Shown: in pieces, positions 29,260 to 38,616 of the stretch
Numbering within the stretch: the stretch's first letter is position 1
Layout: each line of letters opens with the position of its first letter
Source: Pyropia yezoensis
Taxonomy: Eukaryota > Rhodophyta > Bangiophyceae > Bangiales > Bangiaceae
Reading direction: 5' to 3'
DNA: 64,000 bases
Assembly: GCA_009829735.1 (NCBI GenBank)
Contig: CM020620.1
Span: 5,634,299 to 5,698,298 of the forward strand
Notes under the pieces: model-generated
Databases searched by the model: none
What the model was told of the DNA's origin: nothing
The model's input: only the letters and a program-made list of their open reading frames with translations
Translations under genes and position numbers: made by a program

Positions 29260-29461
29260 GCGGCCGCGTCGGCTGCGGAGGCCGGACCGCCAGCGGTGGC
29301 GGTGGTCCCCAGCCCCCCCCCCCACTCCCGCCGCCGCCCGCTTCCCCCCCCCCGACACCCCTACCCCCACACCCACTCCCCGGCCGCGGCAGGGGGATCA
29401 CAGAAGCACGGCGCGGGGACGACGCGCCGTTCGGCGGCAGCGCCGCCGCCGCCGCCGTCGG
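29260..29461. repeat. Second copy of the 202-bp host flank
   Basis: Near-identical to 12711-12912, including the final GTCGG against the LTR. It sits between truncated RetA2 gag and the 5' LTR, where gag and the primer-binding site should be. See finding. Confidence 0.9.
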
Positions 29462-29754
29462 TGTGGCAAAACCTCTCGCACACGCGACGCCCAAGTTGGG
29501 GCGGTGCACAAGGGCTGCCTCCCGTGTCGGGGGAACCGGACGAAGTACGAGTCGCACACACTCTATCCCTGCTGTGAGGCAAGACGATAAATACAGAAAA
29601 CCCTCAAATCCAAGTTGGACTTACTACTAAGCTAACTATCCCAAACTTAGGGAATATGGACCCAAATGCAGGGGGAGGAACGGGTCAGGCTAGTGGCTTG
29701 CCGCCCCTTGCATGGCACGTGTTGCCCCCCTACCTGGCAGTCAATACTGCCACA
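29462..29754 (-). repeat. 5' LTR of RetA2, internally deleted
   Basis: 293 bp against about 469 in the other copies. About 176 bp are missing between TGAGGCAA and GACGATAAA; CAA is present at both breakpoints in intact copies, suggesting a microhomology deletion. Ends TGTGGCA...TGCCACA intact; followed by the target duplication GTCGG at 29755-29759. Confidence 0.9.
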
Positions 29755-30318
29755 GTCGGCGCCGTTGCGGACGGGGCCGCCGCCGCGAGCGGCCGCCCCA
29801 ACCGCTCGCCCCCGCCCCCATCCCCACCCCCACCCCCACCATCGCCGCCCCTGCGCCCGCCGGGCGCCCTACCCACAGACAGCGGCAGTAGGGCGACGGC
29901 GGCGGCGGCGGCGGCAGCATTGGTGGCAAGAGGGCGGCGACTTCCTCCGGACGGCCGGGCTCCCCCCCCCTCCAGCCCCCACTCCCGCCCCCACCCACCC
30001 CAACCCCCTCACCCCCCGCGCCCCCCGGCGCGACCGCCTCCTCCTTTCCCCCCCCCCCGCATCCTCCTGTTGCTCTCCCGAAGCCGATGGTTGGGTCCCC
30101 GCCCGCGGGTGGTGCGGGGCCGGCTCGTCTGCGCCCCCCCCCCCTCCCCTCCCGGCGTCGCCGTCCTTTCCGCCCCCACCCCCACGCCCACCGCCGCCCG
30201 CACCGACGGCGCCGCACTCTCCTCAGGCGCCGACCCCACCGGCAGCGGCAGCCGCCCCCATGGTCGCCGGCAACGCGCCCGGAGGTGTCGGCCAGCAGCT
30301 TGGGCAGCCGGTCTGACG
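29755..30318. other. Host DNA between RetA2 and the zinc-finger gene
   Basis: Begins with the right GTCGG target copy. Pro-coding C-rich tracts and a GGC run at 29895-29920. The plus-strand frame of the zinc-finger gene is open throughout, so its N-terminus could lie farther upstream than annotated. Confidence 0.5.
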
Positions 30319-31161
30319 ATGGCTCGGACTGGAGAAGCCGGCGGGGTGGCCACGGGCCCTCGCGCACAGACAGCCCGCTCGCCAACGCGTACATGCCTGC
30401 CCCTGATGGCTTTGCAGGTAGCGCCAGTGTCCCCGGCCTCCGTCACCGCCTCGGCTGTGGCGGCCGCGTCGGCATCCTCCGGCACGACGGCCCGCAACAC
30501 GGTGGCCACGTCACGTGGAAACCCTGAGACCCGCGCACCCCCGACGACCCGCGCACCCCCGACGATCCGCGGCGCTGGTACAGCGCGCGGCTCGTCGGCA
30601 CGCGGCAGTCCGTTGGCACGCGGCCCCGTGGGAGGGCACCACCACCCGGGGGCACGCAGCCCCCCGGCGGGCGCCTTCTCCACCTCCACCCAGGCGGCCC
30701 CCCCGCACCTATCCCTGCTGGGGCGGACCGCCCCAAAGCCCCCCCTCTTGGGCAACGGCAAGGGCACTGCCTCGGCGGGCACAGCGGCCCGGACGAACCG
30801 GCGCCTGCTGCTGCCCCCGCAGGAACCGGCGCGCCGTTTCATCGCGCCGCCCCCCCCGCTGATTGGGCACATTAAGCCGACCACCGCGCGGGCGGTGGAA
30901 CAGCGCGAACAGCGCCGAATCGCCAAGGCCCGCCGCATCCCACTGGGCACACACCAGTGTAAGCCCTGCGGTGTGACGTGCAACAGCCTATCGGTGTTGC
31001 GCGACCATCGCAACTCACGTCGGCATCGCAATACTGTCAACCGCCCTTCCACTCTCCCACGCTGCGATCCCTGTGGGCGTGAATTTGATTCGGTGGTTCA
31101 ATTTGAAAGCCACTTGCGTGGCAAGGCGCACCACCGCCAGCTGGCGCGGGGCACCGATTGA
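30319..31161 (+). CDS. Protein with two U1-type C2H2 zinc fingers
   Basis: 280 residues from ATG 30319 (MARTGEAGGV); the frame is open upstream so this start is the conservative choice. Residues 1-160 are Ala/Thr/Pro/Arg-rich with an 18-bp tandem repeat (about 30532-30570, RAPPT units). The C-terminal 70 residues carry two fingers of pattern C-x2-C-x12-H-x5-H: C214, C217, H230, H236 and C249, C252, H265, H271. This spacing is typical of U1/matrin-type fingers (U1C, ZNF-met, JAZ), which bind RNA or double-stranded RNA, often in splicing or ribosome assembly. A helix rich in Gln/Arg (about 190-205) precedes the fingers. The partner or RNA is unknown. RetA2 lies 564 bp upstream of the start. Confidence 0.75.
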   Translation: MARTGEAGGVATGPRAQTARSPTRTCLPLMALQVAPVSPASVTASAVAAASASSGTTARNTVATSRGNPETRAPPTTRAPPTIRGAGTARGSSARGSPLARGPVGGHHHPGARSPPAGAFSTSTQAAPPHLSLLGRTAPKPPLLGNGKGTASAGTAARTNRRLLLPPQEPARRFIAPPPPLIGHIKPTTARAVEQREQRRIAKARRIPLGTHQCKPCGVTCNSLSVLRDHRNSRRHRNTVNRPSTLPRCDPCGREFDSVVQFESHLRGKAHHRQLARGTD

Positions 31162-31504
31162 CAACCTCCATTGATCTACCGCGAGAGCCCGATTTTCCCA
31201 CTCTGATCTCCCCCCCGCGTGAGAATCCGACGAGACCGACTCGGGCCCGAGCGCGGAAGCCGACCGAAAATCCGATTGCGCGCCCTCGAGCGATTTGCTT
31301 GTGATTGGATTTAACGAAATAGTATTGCAGGCTCTTGATCTCGTCACCGCGATCCCTCGGCACTTGACCAATTGTCGCGCGCCACTACGTTGCTTGACCA
31401 AATTTCTTACATAAATCTATCCGGAGTTCGACTGGGCACTTCTTGTGAGTCCAAGTCGCTCTGTCCTGTGAAATTGTAACTCTTGGAGTTAACTCTTGGA
31501 AACG
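31162..31504. other. Zinc-finger gene 3' flank / RetD leader
   Basis: Lower GC than the host genes. It should hold the 3' untranslated region of the zinc-finger gene and, toward 31500, the untranslated leader of RetD gag. I could not find a 5' LTR matching the RetD 3' end (35892 onward) or a primer-binding site, so RetD may be truncated on this side. Confidence 0.45.
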
Positions 31505-32365
31505 ATGGACCCCTCGAGTATTGCTGGCGGGACCCCGGTCACTTCCCCCAGTGTCGAAGCATGGAATCAGCTTACGACATTTGTGACGCAAATGCGTGAC
31601 GAGCTCGAGGCACACAAGGTGGAATTGGAAGACACGAAGCAGCAGCTCGCCGAGACCAAGGCGAAAGCAGCCCGCGAGAACGCAAAACCCGCGCGGCCGA
31701 ACAGGCCCGGGCTTTTCTCTGGCAAACCCGGGACCATTGAAGCGTGGTGCTCCCACATGGACTCCTACGTCCGGCTGAGTGAACCCGCCGAAGCGTGTCG
31801 TGTCGCTTGCACCTATCTCGATGGAGAAGCGTTCAACTGGTGGCATACCTTTAGTCAGACTACAGACGTTTCGAGCTGGGACGCCTTCCGTGCTGCACTC
31901 ATCCGGCGCTTCAGTCCACTGAACAAGACGCAGGCGGCACGGGACAAGCTGCACGCATGGCGACAGATTAAGGACGTCGGGACGTTTAACAAGACTTTCC
32001 TGAGCGTCTTCGTGGACATCCCAGACATCACTGAAGCGGAAAAGATTGACCGCTACACGCGAGGTCTGAAGCGGGACATCTGGCAGGCACTGTGCCTCAA
32101 GAACTACACTGAACTCGAGCCTCTCATGACAAACGCCCTGCGCGTAGAAGCTGCCAAGGCTGGAGCCTCGCGCTTTACGAACAACCTCAGCAGCACCTCT
32201 GGGAAGCCGTCTGCGACGGGTGTCGTCCCCATGGACATTTCCAGCATCAAGGTCGAGAAGCTCACGCCCAAGGAGCACCAGCGCTGTATGCGCGAGGGAC
32301 TCTGCCTCCGCTGTCGCGAAAAGGGGCACCTGGCAAAGGACTGCCCAAAAGGCCAGCGGAACTGA
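31505..32365 (+). CDS. gag: RetD gag
   Basis: 286 residues from ATG 31505 (MDPSSIAGGT). An N-terminal coiled-coil-like stretch (about 25-60, QMRDELEAHKVELEDTKQQL), the retrotransposon Gag capsid domain (about 65-200; FSGKPGTIEAWCSHMDSYV, WDAFRAALIRRFSP) and a CCHC zinc knuckle CLRCREKGHLAKDC near the end. No frame damage. Packages element RNA. The style resembles chromovirus Gag of fungi and oomycetes more than families A-C. Confidence 0.9.
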   Translation: MDPSSIAGGTPVTSPSVEAWNQLTTFVTQMRDELEAHKVELEDTKQQLAETKAKAARENAKPARPNRPGLFSGKPGTIEAWCSHMDSYVRLSEPAEACRVACTYLDGEAFNWWHTFSQTTDVSSWDAFRAALIRRFSPLNKTQAARDKLHAWRQIKDVGTFNKTFLSVFVDIPDITEAEKIDRYTRGLKRDIWQALCLKNYTELEPLMTNALRVEAAKAGASRFTNNLSSTSGKPSATGVVPMDISSIKVEKLTPKEHQRCMREGLCLRCREKGHLAKDCPKGQRN

Positions 32366-35300
32366 AGCAGCAACCGTCGTCAACAACGGTGAAAGATGCT
32401 CCTTTGGTTCCGGAAAACCAAACGTCACCCTTTGAAGGCCCGCGTCTCGGGCTACTGCTTTCTACTGCTTCTGTCAATGGCCATGTTGTAAAGGTGCTGT
32501 TCGACGACGGGTCTCCCATCAACGTCGTCTCCAGGCGCCTCATGAAGACCCTGAATGACAAGACCACTGAAACGGACTTCGCGGCAAACATGCCCGATGG
32601 ACGTTCCCATGTACACACTGAAACCATTGAACCCATAGAGATTCACATCGGCCTTTACCAAAAACGACTACGGTTCGCCGTATGCGACCTCAGTGCGTAC
32701 GACGTTATCCTCGGTAAGAAATGGCGCGATGACAAGGGCGCCAAGATCAACAACAAGAAGGACAAGATATCCTTTAAGTTCAACCACAAGAATATTTCTA
32801 TCACCGCCTCCCTCAAGAAACCGGAGGGCCTCAATAGCCGGCAACGACTCGCACGTGACCTCATTTAAAGGACCCCTGTATTCGCCATCTACCTGCAGTC
32901 TGAAGACCCCTCAAGCAGATTTGACATCAACTCCATCATTATGGGAGAAGCTGAAGACAAAAATGAAGTCCAACAGATTCTCAAGGAGTACGCTGACGTC
33001 TTCCCGGCTGAGCTCCCGGACGGACTCCCTCCCGAGCGTAGTCACAAGTTTAGCATCAAGCTGACCGACGACGCTGAACCACGTCGCAGCGGTATTCACC
33101 GCCTCTCCGAGTGGGAACTCGATGAACTCAAGACGCAACTTGCGACCCTGATTCGGAAGGGATTCATCCAGCCAAGTGCCTCACCCTGGGGCTCCTCCGT
33201 TCTATTTGCGGCGAAGAAGGACGGCGGCTGGCGGATGTGCATCGACTACCGAGCATTGAACAAGGCCACCATCAAGAATGCGTATCCTCTACCACGTATC
33301 GATGACATCTTTGATCAACTACGAAAGGCCAAGTATTTCACGAAGATTGACCTCCGCTCTGGCTAACACCAGATCCGGCTGGACCCTGACACCATCCCAT
33401 TGACGGCGTTCCGGACCAAGTATGGATTCTACGAGTTTACTGTGCTACCCTTCGGACTGACGAACGCCCCCGCAGTCTTCATGAACTTGATGAACGATGT
33501 GTTCAGACCCTACCTGTACGACTTCATCTGCGTCTACTTAGACGACATTTTGGTCTACAGCGAAACCTACGAGGATCATCTCAAGCACCTGAGAAAAACC
33601 CTGGCCAAGCTACGAGACCACAAGCTTTACGCCAAGGCAAGTAAGTGCCAATTCGCTCGAACCACTGTCGATTACCTCGGCCACGTCATATCTGACGCAG
33701 GCTTTTCCATGGAGGACCAGAAGGTCCAAGCCATTCGGACGTGGGCAACCCCCAAGAGCAAGAAGGACGTGCAGTCCTTCCTCGGTATGGTCAACTTCTA
33801 TCGCCGATTTATCAAGGGAATGGCTGCAGTTGCTACCCCTCTTACGAGGCTGACGGGGAAGGTCGACTTTCAGTGAACGCCGGACGCCCAAAAAGCCTTC
33901 GAGCAGCTGCGGACTCTGACAACAAGTGCACCGGTACTAAGGCCGTTTGACAAACGATATCCCATCTACGTGTCTACTGATGCCAGCGGGTATGCTATTG
34001 GCGCAGTCCTCGAACAAGACGACAGAAAGGGACGGCGTCCAGTTACATTCTTCTCCCTGACCTTGAATATCCACGAACAACGCTACAGCATCCGCGAACG
34101 TGAGCTGCTCGCAGTGGTCCAAGCCATCCGGCACTGGCGCTGCTACCTCCACGGAAGACCCTTTGAGGTCCATACCGACCACGAGTCCCTGAGATACCTG
34201 CGAACCCAAGAAAGGCTGAGCGACCGCCAAGTCAAGTGGCTTGAACTTCTGGACCAATTCCAGTTCAAGATTGTCCCGATCAAAGGCATCTCCAACGCCG
34301 TAGCTGATGCCCTTTTCAGGCAACCCCAAGATGCCCCTGACAAGCACGAACCCAACCAAGATCTCCTTAGTCGAGTGCTGACCAAGACCATTGACGAAAC
34401 CCTCAAGAAAACTGAAATCAACAACCTCATGACCATCAACCAAAGTGATCAAGACCTTGCCACCCTAGAACAAGAGTACAAAGCGGACCCCGAATTTGCC
34501 GACCTAGCCAAGGACCCGGTATCTCCCTACCGGTTTCATATGAGGTTGTTGAAACGAGGTGACCGTACGTGCATCCCCGCTGGTACTCTACGCCAAAGAC
34601 TCCTCCACGACTACCACGACGTCCCGTGCCAAGGGCACATGGGAGTGAAGAAAACCACCAAGGCCGTTGCTTCCAATTACTACTGGAAGTCTATGCGGCA
34701 GGACATCCAAAGATACGTACAATCATGTGATTCGTGCCAGCGGAACAAGGCTAGCACTCATTCACCTCTGGGTCATCTCAAACCACTCGAACCCCCAAGC
34801 CAAAGATGAGCAAGTGTCTCCATGGACTTTATCACCCCACTGCCACTGACACCACGAGGCCACAATGGCATTTATGTCGTTGTTGACCGACTCACCAAGA
34901 TGATTCGCCTGGCACCAATGAAGCCGGAATGTACAGCGCCGGTCACAGCGCAGCTTTACCACGATCACGTCTATCGCAACCACGGCCTACCTCAAGAAGT
35001 AGTGTGTGACCGCGACCCCATCTTTTTCTCCAACTACTGGCGGTCACTGACAAAGATCCTCAAGGTCAAGATCAAAGCCTCATCGGCCTACCACCCGCAG
35101 ACGGACGGCCAAACTGAGATTATGAACAAGAAAATTGAAGAAATCCTCAGAAACTTCGTCAACCATCATCAAGGCGACTGGGATCTTTTCCTCGTTGGCG
35201 CGGAAGTTGCGTACAACCGGTCACCTAATGCCGTAACCGCGTACTCTCCATTTTTCTTGAACTACGGGTTTGAACCAAGGACTGTGCCTATGGACATCCT

Positions 35301-35880
35301 CGACAGCAGCGACTCAAATCTTCCTGCTGTGTCGGATTTGCTATCCAGCCTCCACAATGCTCAAAAGACGGCTATCGCCGCCATCAAGAGCGCCAATGAG
35401 ACGCGCGCGGCGTACGCAAACCGTCGTCGCCGACCATGCACAATCGCTGTTGGCGACCACGTACTCCTCAGCACCAAGAACCTCTTTCCCGACGCTTTTC
35501 AAGGCGCTCGTAAGCTGATGCCCAAATAATCCGGACCCTACAAAGTCACGGAGAGCATCAATGACGTCACGTTCCGTCTGGATCTTCCCCAAGCTGTCCT
35601 CGATCGCAAAGTTCACAACGCCTTCCACGCCAGCCTCCTGAAGCCGTACTGCGCTGATCCGTATGGTCGACTTCCTCCCGTTCCACCCCCGGTTGCATTT
35701 CCGGATGGCTCGGTCGAGTATGAAGTGGACTCCATTTTACGGTCATGAAAGCGCCGTGGACGACTGCAGTACCTCGTCAAATGGAAAGGCTGCGACATCA
35801 GCGAGAACTCTTGGCTGACAAAGCAAGACCTTGTGAACGCCCCTGAAGTTTTAGACGCCTTTCTTCGACGCGCGTCCTAA
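32341..35880 (+). pseudogene. RetD pol: protease, RT, RNase H, integrase, chromodomain, with six stops
   Basis: All parts lie in one register, -1 to gag, without a single frameshift. Protease: LFDDGSPINVV (canonical D-T/S-G replaced by D-D-G) and [40 protein letters not shown]. RNase H: STDASGYAIGAVL. Integrase: HHCC with HLxHxx-like start, VVCDRDPIF, HPQTDGQTE. Chromodomain: YEVDSIL and YLVKWKGCDISENSW near the end. Stops: TAA 32866, TAA 33364 (Tyr position of SGYHQI), TGA 33874 (Trp position), TGA 34807 (Trp position before SMDFI), TAA 35527, TGA 35746. The gene cannot make an intact polyprotein. Confidence 0.9.
32344..32350 (+). promoter_or_regulatory. Candidate -1 slippery site CCCAAAA of RetD
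   Basis: Lies directly after the zinc knuckle, in the zero frame as tgC CCA AAA, matching X XXY YYZ. A -1 slip here enters the pol frame, which is open from this point to the first nonsense codon at 32866. I did not find an obvious downstream stem. Confidence 0.6.
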
Positions 35881-35900
35881 GGGGGGGGAGGTGTAAGGAT
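35880..35900 (+). promoter_or_regulatory. RetD polypurine tract and probable 3' LTR start
   Basis: A run of G with GAGGTG follows the pol stop and abuts TGTAAGGATC, a plausible LTR start. No second copy in the window, so the LTR end is unknown. Confidence 0.5.
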
Positions 35901-37685
35901 CTGCCCCTTAAATCCCCACCCGGAACCCAGGGGATATGGACTGGGACCTCTCCTTACATGTCCGGCCCCGATAACTCCCCCCAAGACACATCAATTCCCC
36001 ACTACCCTGGGCGACACCACGCTGTATCCGTGACATTTTGCGGACGTCGGCCGACCGCAGGAAAGCCGCCGTCAACGCACTGTCGGAACCCTGTCATGGA
36101 CGGCGAAACTCGACAACAAGAAGCGAGTGACATCGTCGACCAACCATGGCGGACATCCCCGTCTGTGCTGCCTGAATTTTATTCTCTGCGCTGCTTGAAA
36201 GCTGGCATCAAGGACCAGTCACATGATTCACCGACACTGAGGACACCGCACATCCTCGCTGGCGACTGAGTGCGATATGACTGGCTCGCCGGCTTTTGGA
36301 TTGATTGCATTCGGCCAGCTGGTTGGTGACTGGCTGGCCGGTCAAGGGATTGATTGAATTTGGCGTTGCTGGCCCTTACAGCCAGTCGGACCTTCTGGCC
36401 GACCGGCGTGTGGAGCCGGCTGGTGGGGCGCGCTGGGCGCCATCCACGGGACCCCCTTCGTTTCGGGCAAACTGGGGCTGCACTCTTTTAGTGCGCACGC
36501 CCGCCCATGCTTTGTTCTAAGAGACATGCTTTGTTTTTGGACCGTTCTGTGCCTACCGGCGGTGCGATGGGGAAACGCATGCTTTGGGGCACCTCGGGTG
36601 CCCCGACGCGAGTATATAGTGCGTGGATGTCGGCGCCACCGGGGGAGACGAGAGGGGCAACCACAGACACAGACCAAAGACACTGTTTACCTTTTGTACC
36701 CTCGATCCCCACCGACGTCGCGCCCATCTTCTTCCCCAGAACCACCCCCGTCGAGACCACCGTCCTCTTCCCCGTGCCCCGCCGCCCCATCGGCTCGCAG
36801 GGCCCGCTGACACCCCCACGAGTACGTTGTGGGCTCCCCGGTTTTGGGTGGGTCCTCACACCCCCACTCTCCCCACGCCTTCAGGCCACGCGTCCCGTGT
36901 GGCATATGCCGACACTAACGAGAAGGGGTCGTGTGACGCACCCCTCAAAGGGGATGCCGCCTTGGGACAGTCATCACACCCCCTCCCCGCCCTGGACAAT
37001 CCCCTTCAGGGGGGTGCCCTCGGATGGAGCGCACGGGGGGTGCACACACGCACCCCCTGCTTGCCGCTCTTCACCCGGGGTGGCCAACCCACGTGCCCCC
37101 ATCCGGGGGCACCGGGCCTGTGCCGAACGGGTGCGACCCGGGTTTTCCCGGGCGCCTTCGCTCACCGCACCCGCATACGAAAGTGCAACCGCGGGGTCCG
37201 TAGGGGAGAGAGAGTGTCACCCCTCCCCTTCTTGTCGACCTCTTCCTTGGCGCCAGCACACGATGGAGCCACTGGCCTCCTTGTGGTACGCCACCGTTTC
37301 TTGGTGGGGCACCTTGGCCCGTCGCGGTACTCGCCCCCCCCCCCTTTAAAATGGAGGTCTTCGCTGTGAGTGCGCCGGCCTTCCGGGCGGCCGCCATCAT
37401 CTCCTCTTTGCTGCCGCCACTGTGCGCGCACACCTCTTCCTCGGCGCGCCGCCGCTGTGGGCGGGCACCGTTGCTGTTGTCCGGCCGCTGTGGGACGGCT
37501 TTGTCGTCCTTCTTACGGCGCCGCTGTGGGCGGTCGCCGTTGCGTTTCTCCGGCCGCTGCGGGTCGGCGCTGTCGTCGTGGCTGCGCCGCCGCTGTCGGC
37601 AAACCTCTTCCTCCCTGTCGCGCCGCCACTAAGGGCGGGCACTTACAACGCCGTCGTTCTTGCGCCGCCGCTGTGGGCGGTGGCC
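35892..37685. other. No recognised gene; RetD LTR remnant and unassigned DNA
   Basis: The first few hundred bases are probably the RetD 3' LTR. 36278-36377 holds two copies of a 50-bp unit (GACTGGCTCGCCGG / GACTGGCTGGCCGG). GAGTATATAGTG at about 36609 looks like a TATA element. The frames 36507-37349 are Pro-rich and match nothing known to me. 37440-37685 is a degenerate tandem array (next entry). Confidence 0.45.
37440..37685. repeat. Degenerate GCCGCTGTGGGCGG tandem array
   Basis: GCCGCTGTGGGCGG-like units recur at about 37450, 37520, 37585 (diverged), 37622 (diverged) and 37667, separated by TTG/TCC-rich spacers. The array ends exactly where the RetC2 LTR starts (37686). Confidence 0.6.
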
Positions 37686-37831
37686 TGTAGCACAACAGGT
37701 ATCCGCTCGCACGTCCACTCTCAGGGAAACTCACCAAGAGGGATCGGCATCAACGTCACCGGGAGGCCAAGGTCGCTGTCCTTGGAGCGCAAGCCACGGG
37801 ATCAAGAAGGGAGCCCGAATAGGAGGGGTTT
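37686..37831 (-). repeat. RetC2 3' LTR, left piece (interrupted by RetB)
   Basis: Starts TGTAGCA and matches the first 146 bp of the RetC1 LTRs. It is cut by RetB and continues at 46182-46397 to TGCTACA. Together 362 bp, against 364 bp for intact RetC LTRs. The last five bases GGTTT (37827-37831) are the RetB target duplication. Confidence 0.92.
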
Positions 37832-38402
37832 TGTAGCATCCCTGGCCCCGACTTGGCGCCGACCCGGGACTGCAACCAGAGGGCACCAGGTGCCAGAACA
37901 CGCCCGCCGTGTGGTGATGGTTGGCGGCCGTGGCCCGTGCCCGGCACTGGGATGCGGTGGACTACGCTATCCACACGTGAGAGAGGGATTTCTGATGTGT
38001 TTTTGCATATTTGTGAGGGACTTGATTTGAGAGAAATTGAGTGTGAGATTAGTGAGTGGGAATAGAATTAGTAGTGATAGTGGCCCCCGACCTGACGAGG
38101 TTAGACTCGGGTCGGGGCCACTCGGGGGTATGGGGGGGCTACCTGGCCAACGTGCCGAGGTTTCCCCAGATGCACGTTAAGAGTGACAGCGAGGCGCCCT
38201 TAGCCCGCGCCCTCAGGAAAAAGACAACTGCGCGTTTGCTTTCCTCTTCCCCGTGTGCACTACCGTGCGCATCTGTTTGCTCTGCGAGCAGGCACGAGAG
38301 GCAACAGGCATACCATTCTCGTAGTTCCCCTTTCTGTGTTACCTGTCCCTTTCCCCCGAGGGATATTGACACGTGTCTGAGAGGATCGAGTTTTATACCA
38401 CA
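37832..38402 (+). repeat. 5' LTR of RetB
   Basis: 571 bp, starts TGTAGCATCC and ends TATACCACA. Contains the hairpin at 38080-38121. Its first bases resemble the RetC LTR start (TGTAGCA) but the rest is unrelated. Confidence 0.95.
38080..38121. repeat. Hairpin in the RetB 5' LTR
   Basis: GTGGCCCCCGAC pairs with GTCGGGGCCAC across a short loop region; the same element is at 45854-45895 in the 3' LTR. Roughly 11 paired bases with one bulged C. It could mark a transcript structure (terminator, packaging or polyadenylation element); role unknown. Confidence 0.7.
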
Positions 38403-38406
38403 TATT

Positions 38407-38424
38407 TGGTGGAGCAGCAGGGGA
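38407..38424 (+). promoter_or_regulatory. Primer-binding site of RetB
   Basis: TGGTGGAGCAGCAGGGGA, four bases after the LTR; identical to the sites in RetA1, RetA3 and RetC1 although the LTRs differ. Confidence 0.82.
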
Positions 38425-38616
38425 TTCATTTGGAGTGTTTGAGAAGAGACATTTGGGAGCAGCGGTTGGGTTGTTCCTGTTCTGTCTTTTTCTGTGGTTT
38501 GGGAATTATTTGCAACCGTTCACGGGAATCCCATTCCTGGCTCTGCAACCCCTCTCTTGTGGTCTTGCGATCTTTGGACACGCAGGTAACTGGACTGTGG
38601 CTGTCAAGAGACAAAC

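Larger units (their letters stand above)
12913..29754 (-). mobile_element. RetA2: Ty3/gypsy element, old copy interrupted by RetA1
   Basis: Read on the minus strand: 5' LTR 29754-29462 (internally deleted), a foreign 202-bp host segment, the last part of gag, protease, pol with several stops, an interruption by RetA1 (25367-16017), the end of pol, the antisense ORF, a polypurine tract and the 3' LTR 13381-12913. Target duplication GTCGG on both sides. Decay: protease active-site Asp changed to His, nonsense codons in pol, most of gag missing. Its target lies between the divergent PP2C-like and zinc-finger host genes. Confidence 0.85.
31505..35891 (+). mobile_element. RetD: decayed chromodomain Ty3/gypsy element
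   Basis: Plus-strand gag, protease, RT, RNase H, integrase and chromodomain, with lower GC and different protein sequence from families A-C. It has no antisense ORF. Only the start of a 3' LTR can be proposed (TGTAAGGATC at 35892 after a G-rich polypurine tract). Six in-frame stops in pol. Confidence 0.88.

Noticed and set aside
29113..29557. Upstream extension of the RetA2 protease frame
   Set aside because: The extension crosses gag remnant, host flank and LTR; it is a chance open frame.
36507..37349. Pro-rich 280-codon frame as a host gene
   Set aside because: Three frames are open in parallel with similar low-complexity content and none shows a domain.
37440..37685. CRISPR-like array
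   Set aside because: Units are degenerate, spacers are similar to each other and the sequence is eukaryotic; an ordinary decayed tandem repeat.
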